Shown: positions 6,933 through 8,288 of the stretch, piece by piece
How the letters are laid out: each line of letters starts with the position of its first letter
Position numbering within the stretch: position 1 is the stretch's first letter
Source of the DNA: JBIQLO01 sp044464175
GTDB taxonomy: Bacteria > Planctomycetota > Phycisphaerae > Tepidisphaerales > Tepidisphaeraceae
Length of the DNA: 8,288 bases
Direction: 5' to 3'
NCBI GenBank assembly: GCA_044464175.1
Contig: JBIQLO010000179.1
Span: 1-8,288, forward strand
Notes under the pieces: generated by a model
Databases searched by the model: none
What the model saw: only the letters and a program-made list of their open reading frames with translations
What the model was told of the DNA's origin: nothing
Program-made: the position numbers and the translations under genes

Positions 6933-7994
6933 ATGCAGCGCACCATCCTGAGTGTCGCCTATCCTTTTGCCGCCGTGGGGCCGGACGCGGTGGGGGGGGC
7001 GGAGCAGGTGTTGAGTCTGCTCGATGCGGCGTTGGTGCGGGCGGGGCATCAATCGATTGTGGTGGCGGCCGGAGGATCGCGCCCGGCGGGGGAGCTGATT
7101 CCGACGGGCGTGCCGCCGGGGCGGCTGGATGAACCGGCCCGCCGGCAGGTCTGGCAGGAACACCGGGCGCACATCGCCGAGGCGGTGCGGCGGCAAAAGG
7201 TGGACGTCATTCACATGCACGGGATCGATTTTGAGGCCTATCTGCCGGAGGTGGGCGGGCCGCCGGTGTTGGTGACGCTGCATCTGCCGCCGGGGTGGTA
7301 TGGGGCGGGCGTGTTTGAGTTGCCGCAGAAGCGACCGGGGACGTTCCTGCATTGTGTTTCGTCCCAGCAGCGGAGCGCCTGTCCAGCCGGAGCCCGGTTG
7401 CTTGAGAGCATCCCCAACGGCGTGCCGACGGCCGCGCTGGATTTTCATTGCACAAAGCGGCGTTATGCCGTGGCGCTGGGGCGGATTTGTCCGGAGAAGA
7501 ACTTTCACGTGGCGCTGGAGGCGGGGCGGCGGGCGGAGTGCCCGGTGCTGCTGGGGGGAGCGGTCTTCCCGCATGAAGCGCACCAGCGCTACTTCAGCGA
7601 GCAGATCGAGCCGCGGCTGGACAGGCAGCGGCGATTCATCGGGCCGGTGGGATTTGCCCGCAAGCGGCGGCTGCTGAGCGGGGCGCGGTGCCTGTTGCAT
7701 CCGACGCTGGCGCCCGAAACCAGTTCGCTGGTGGCGATGGAGGCGATGGCCTGCGGGACGCCGGTGATCGCCTTTGCCTCCGGGGCGCTGGGGGAGATTG
7801 TGGAGCAGGGGTTGACCGGCTTCCTGGTGCGGAATGAAACGGAGATGACCCAGGCGATCGAAGCCGCGGGGGAGATTGATCCGGCGGCCTGCCGGCGGGC
7901 GGCGCGGGAACGCTTTTCGCTGGAGCGGATGGTGGAGCGGTATTTTGAGGTTTATGAACGGTTGGCCAACGGGGAATGCGATGCAGGGAGGTGA
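6933..7994 (+). CDS. GT4-family glycosyltransferase
   Basis: A 353-aa GT-B glycosyltransferase, probably retaining. The N-terminal acceptor domain begins ILSVAYPFAAVG and has the glycine motif VGGAEQVLSLLD (20-31). DVIHMHGIDF (91-100) ends a typical strand of that domain. The C-terminal donor domain carries ALGRICPEKNF (181-191), with R184 and K189 in the usual phosphate-binding positions, and the EX7E motif PETSSLVAMEAMACGTPV (E262 and E270). It has no signal peptide or transmembrane segment. No good Shine-Dalgarno site precedes ATG 6933, which suggests translation relies on upstream ribosomes or a weak site. It lies between the PIG-L deacetylase and a GNAT-like gene, whose SD overlaps its stop. 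By analogy with MshA it could glycosylate inositol or inositol phosphate, or extend the conjugate; it is shorter than typical MshA. A run of eight G (6992-6999) falls in the codons of the glycine motif. Confidence 0.9.
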   Translation: MQRTILSVAYPFAAVGPDAVGGAEQVLSLLDAALVRAGHQSIVVAAGGSRPAGELIPTGVPPGRLDEPARRQVWQEHRAHIAEAVRRQKVDVIHMHGIDFEAYLPEVGGPPVLVTLHLPPGWYGAGVFELPQKRPGTFLHCVSSQQRSACPAGARLLESIPNGVPTAALDFHCTKRRYAVALGRICPEKNFHVALEAGRRAECPVLLGGAVFPHEAHQRYFSEQIEPRLDRQRRFIGPVGFARKRRLLSGARCLLHPTLAPETSSLVAMEAMACGTPVIAFASGALGEIVEQGLTGFLVRNETEMTQAIEAAGEIDPAACRRAARERFSLERMVERYFEVYERLANGECDAGR

Positions 7995-7997
7995 GCC

Positions 7998-8288
7998 ATG
8001 CCGCATGTGCGCGAGGCGCCGATCATCGGGGTGGAGGCGGTGACGACGACCGCCGCGCTTGAAGCGCTGGGGCCGGAGTGGGGGGCGGTGTGGGAGGCGG
8101 ACCGGATGGCCACGCCCTTTCAGTCGCCGGCGTGGCTGATTCCCTGGTGGCGGCATATCGGGCGGGGGGCGCTGTGCGTGCTGGCGATGCGGGATGTGCG
8201 AAAGGGGCCGCAAGGTCGGCTGGTGGGGGTGCTGCCGCTGTACATTTTCACGCGCCCCCAGACGGGGCGGCGGGAGCTGTTTCCGCTG
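7998..8288 (+). CDS. GNAT/FemAB-like acyltransferase (Acetyltransf_6 type), 5' part only
   Basis: The first 97 codons of a gene that continues past the right edge. The translation starts MPHVREAPIIGVEAV and reaches the segment TPFQSPAWLIPWWRHIGRG, followed by a strand-like LCVLAMRD and then LVGVLPLYIF. This pattern (PFQSPAWL..WW near residues 40-52, then a G.LP segment) is typical of the N-terminal half of Acetyltransf_6 / CelD-like GNAT proteins found in polysaccharide loci. The start is firm: GGGAGGTGA at 7986-7994 overlaps the TGA of the preceding glycosyltransferase gene, and only 3 nt separate stop and start, so the two are probably translationally coupled. The catalytic acyl-CoA-binding half lies outside the window, so transfer of an acyl group to the amine freed by the deacetylase is only an inference. 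Third codon positions are very G-rich. Confidence 0.78.
   Translation, partial: MPHVREAPIIGVEAVTTTAALEALGPEWGAVWEADRMATPFQSPAWLIPWWRHIGRGALCVLAMRDVRKGPQGRLVGVLPLYIFTRPQTGRRELFPL

Noticed and set aside
5784..8213. 809-codon open frame on the - strand
   Set aside because: Antisense to the deacetylase and GT4 genes, Pro/Arg/His-rich throughout, no motifs, while the + strand carries clear enzyme signatures.
5998..8288. Classical mycothiol biosynthesis locus
   Set aside because: MshA- and MshB-like folds are present, but there is no MshC-type ligase in view, the GT4 enzyme is short, and the nucleotidyltransferase and permuted glycosidase do not belong to that pathway.

Overview
The window is GC-rich bacterial DNA holding six complete genes and the start of a seventh, with no RNA genes, IS elements or CRISPR. 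Clear Shine-Dalgarno sites (for example AGGAGG before ino1) and tight gene packing fit a bacterium. A cytosolic formylglycine-type sulfatase, a short-form inositol-phosphate synthase and spacer palindromes would suit a Planctomycetota-like or other environmental high-GC lineage, but nothing here settles the phylum.

Layout: (1) 77-1621 (+), a sulfatase whose stop lies 4 bp from the stop of the next gene, so it is a separate convergent unit. (2) A leftward unit read from 5734 down to 1626: ino1 (myo-inositol-1-phosphate synthase), a two-domain fusion of a CgeB-like glycosyltransferase with a sugar-nucleotidyltransferase, then a clan GH-A glycosidase whose TIM-barrel strands are in circularly permuted order. 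(3) A 270-bp divergent intergenic region. (4) A rightward unit from about 6005: a PIG-L/MshB-type N-deacetylase, a GT4 glycosyltransferase, and the first 97 codons of a GNAT/FemAB-like (Acetyltransf_6) protein cut by the window edge.

Together the two divergent arms look like one pathway. Ino1 makes inositol phosphate from glucose-6-phosphate, the nucleotidyltransferase domain makes an activated sugar (or sugar-like) donor, two glycosyltransferases build a conjugate, the PIG-L enzyme removes an N-acetyl group from an amino sugar, and the GNAT-like protein may acylate the product. The logic resembles mycothiol synthesis (Ino1, MshA, MshB, MshD), but no cysteine ligase is visible and the glycosidase and nucleotidyltransferase have no place in mycothiol. 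The best reading is an uncharacterised inositol/amino-sugar glycoconjugate system; this is inference.

The most striking non-coding feature is a set of three hairpin-forming palindromes (2525-2589, 4567-4640, 6855-6914), one in each longer gap between co-oriented genes of the two arms. Their arms are built of degenerate 7-nt units (roughly GTTRYYN), the arms differ between copies yet stay complementary within each copy, and all three have ATTCTC at the centre.
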